From Azospirillum humicireducens (lineage in GTDB: Bacteria; Pseudomonadota; Alphaproteobacteria; Azospirillales; Azospirillaceae), in assembly GCF_001639105.2 (NCBI RefSeq), contig NZ_CP028907.1, forward strand, positions 197,800-240,398: a DNA stretch of 42,599 bases, read 5' to 3'. The notes below the pieces were generated by a model that was not told where the DNA came from, searched no databases, and saw only the letters and a program-made list of their open reading frames with translations. The position numbers and the translations under genes were made by a program. How positions within the stretch are numbered: position 1 is the stretch's first letter; each line of letters opens with the position of its first letter. Positions 41,768 through 42,599 of this stretch are shown here, piece by piece.

Positions 41768-42599
41768 CGATCCTCTCCACCACCCTCTCCAACTGGCTGA
41801 CCCAAGGCGCGCCGGCCATCCTCGTGACCGTCGCCGAGGCGCGCGGCTCCACCCCGCGGGAGGAGGGGGCCGGCATGCTGGTGGGGCGGGAGGCCTGCGC
41901 CGGAACGGTCGGCGGCGGGCGGCTGGAATGGACCGCCATCGCCACCGCGCGGCGGATGCTGGAGGACGGCACCGCCGCCGAAACGCTCGACCTCCCCCTG
42001 GGGCCGGCGACCGGGCAATGCTGCGGCGGGCATGTCGTGCTGCGGCTGGAGCGGGCCGATGGCGGCACCGTCGCCGCCTTGCAGGACCGGGAGCGCCGGG
42101 CGCGGGAGGCGCGGCCGACCCTGCTGCTGTTCGGTGCCGGCCATGTCGGACGGGCCATGGCGACGGCCTTCGCCCCGCTGCCGCTGCGTCTGCTGTGGAT
42201 CGACGGCCGGGCGCAGGAGTTTCCCGAAACGATACCGGCGGGCGTGGAGCGCATCCTGACCGACAGCCCGCTCGACCCGCTGGCGGGGGCTCCGGCCGGG
42301 GCGGGCTATCTGGTGCTGACCCACAGCCATGCCCTGGATTTCGAGATCGCCGAGGCGGCGCTGCGGCGGGGCGACGCCGCCTATGTCGGCATGATCGGCT
42401 CGGCGACGAAACGGGCGAAGTTCGAGCGCTGGTTCCGGGCGCGGGGGCGGGATGTGCAAGCGCTGGAGGGGCTGACCTGTCCCATCGGCGCCGCGCTGAC
42501 CGGCGACAAGCGGCCGGAGGTGATCGCGGCCCTGGTGGCGGCGGAACTGCTGGTGGCGTTTGCGGTTCCCTCCCGTGTCTCCCTCTCCCCCCCGCTCAC
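41764..42599 (+). CDS. xdhC: XdhC molybdenum-cofactor insertion/sulphuration chaperone, 3' partial
   Basis: XdhC binds the molybdenum cofactor, helps its sulphuration and delivers it to XdhB. The frame is open to the window edge (at least 278 codons) and the C terminus lies outside. The N domain has LVTVAEARGSTPREEGAGMLVG, GTVGGGRLEW and ATGQCCGGH (Cys pair). The Rossmann domain has LLLFGAGHVGRAM, LWIDGR, LVLTHSHALDFEI and YVGMIGSATKRAKF, then LTCPIGAALTGDKRPEVIAALVAAELL. The ATG overlaps the xdhB stop. Confidence 0.95.
   Translation, partial: MTILSTTLSNWLTQGAPAILVTVAEARGSTPREEGAGMLVGREACAGTVGGGRLEWTAIATARRMLEDGTAAETLDLPLGPATGQCCGGHVVLRLERADGGTVAALQDRERRAREARPTLLLFGAGHVGRAMATAFAPLPLRLLWIDGRAQEFPETIPAGVERILTDSPLDPLAGAPAGAGYLVLTHSHALDFEIAEAALRRGDAAYVGMIGSATKRAKFERWFRARGRDVQALEGLTCPIGAALTGDKRPEVIAALVAAELLVAFAVPSRVSLSPPL

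Noticed and set aside
1..42599. Search for tRNA, rRNA, CRISPR arrays, phage genes and transposases
   Set aside because: No cloverleaf, repeat-spacer pattern, integrase or transposase sequence was recognised by eye; a covariance-model scan was not possible.

Overview
The window is GC-rich chromosomal DNA of an alphaproteobacterium. The gene set is a type VI secretion tail, a petABC bc1 operon, a PccR-type regulator divergent from pccB/pccA, aerobic HemF, and a three-gene xanthine dehydrogenase. This fits an Azospirillum-like member of the Rhodospirillales. The genus is inferred from gene content; nothing in the window proves it. About 32 protein-coding genes, one partial gene at each edge and one broken locus can be supported. 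No rRNA, tRNA, CRISPR array, intact insertion sequence or prophage was seen.

Layout. 1-12724 is one plus-strand run: the tail of tssM, tagF, vgrG, a DUF4123 adaptor, PAAR, the FHA protein tagH, a PpkA-like kinase, and two different alpha/beta hydrolases. TagF, the FHA protein and PpkA are parts of a threonine-phosphorylation switch for secretion. 12851-18644 holds a small unknown gene, a LysR regulator divergent from wrbA, a glutathionyl-hydroquinone reductase, another unknown, and a membrane sensor with a SpoIIE-type phosphatase domain that lacks expected metal ligands. 18758-23377 holds a small unknown, hemF and trmL (minus strand, overlapping), then petABC ending at a strong terminator. 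23491-26573 holds a DUF924 protein, a response regulator with a degenerate kinase remnant, and a diguanylate cyclase.

26545-34072 is a propionate module. PccR (minus strand) faces pccB-pccA and then methylmalonyl-CoA mutase. Together these take propionyl-CoA to succinyl-CoA, apart from the epimerase, which is not in the window. The pccR/pccB gap carries several TTTGCAAA/TTTGCGAA-like sites resembling the operator described for this regulator family. 34140-35183 is less GC-rich and has a small Cys-motif protein and a CcdAB toxin-antitoxin pair whose antitoxin seems to lack its DNA-binding half. It abuts a DUF2161 nuclease-fold gene and a MarC-family membrane protein.

36744-37083 is the most unusual spot: the first codons of cydA joined out of frame to the last part of cydB, a deletion scar of a cytochrome bd operon. 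After one unknown gene, xdhA-xdhB-xdhC (purine oxidation) runs off the right edge. I did not find a convincing wholly new multi-gene system. The best leads are the cydAB scar, the reduced CcdA next to a perfect-looking operator, the PccR site cluster, the altered SpoIIE domain, and the T6SS adaptor without an obvious effector.
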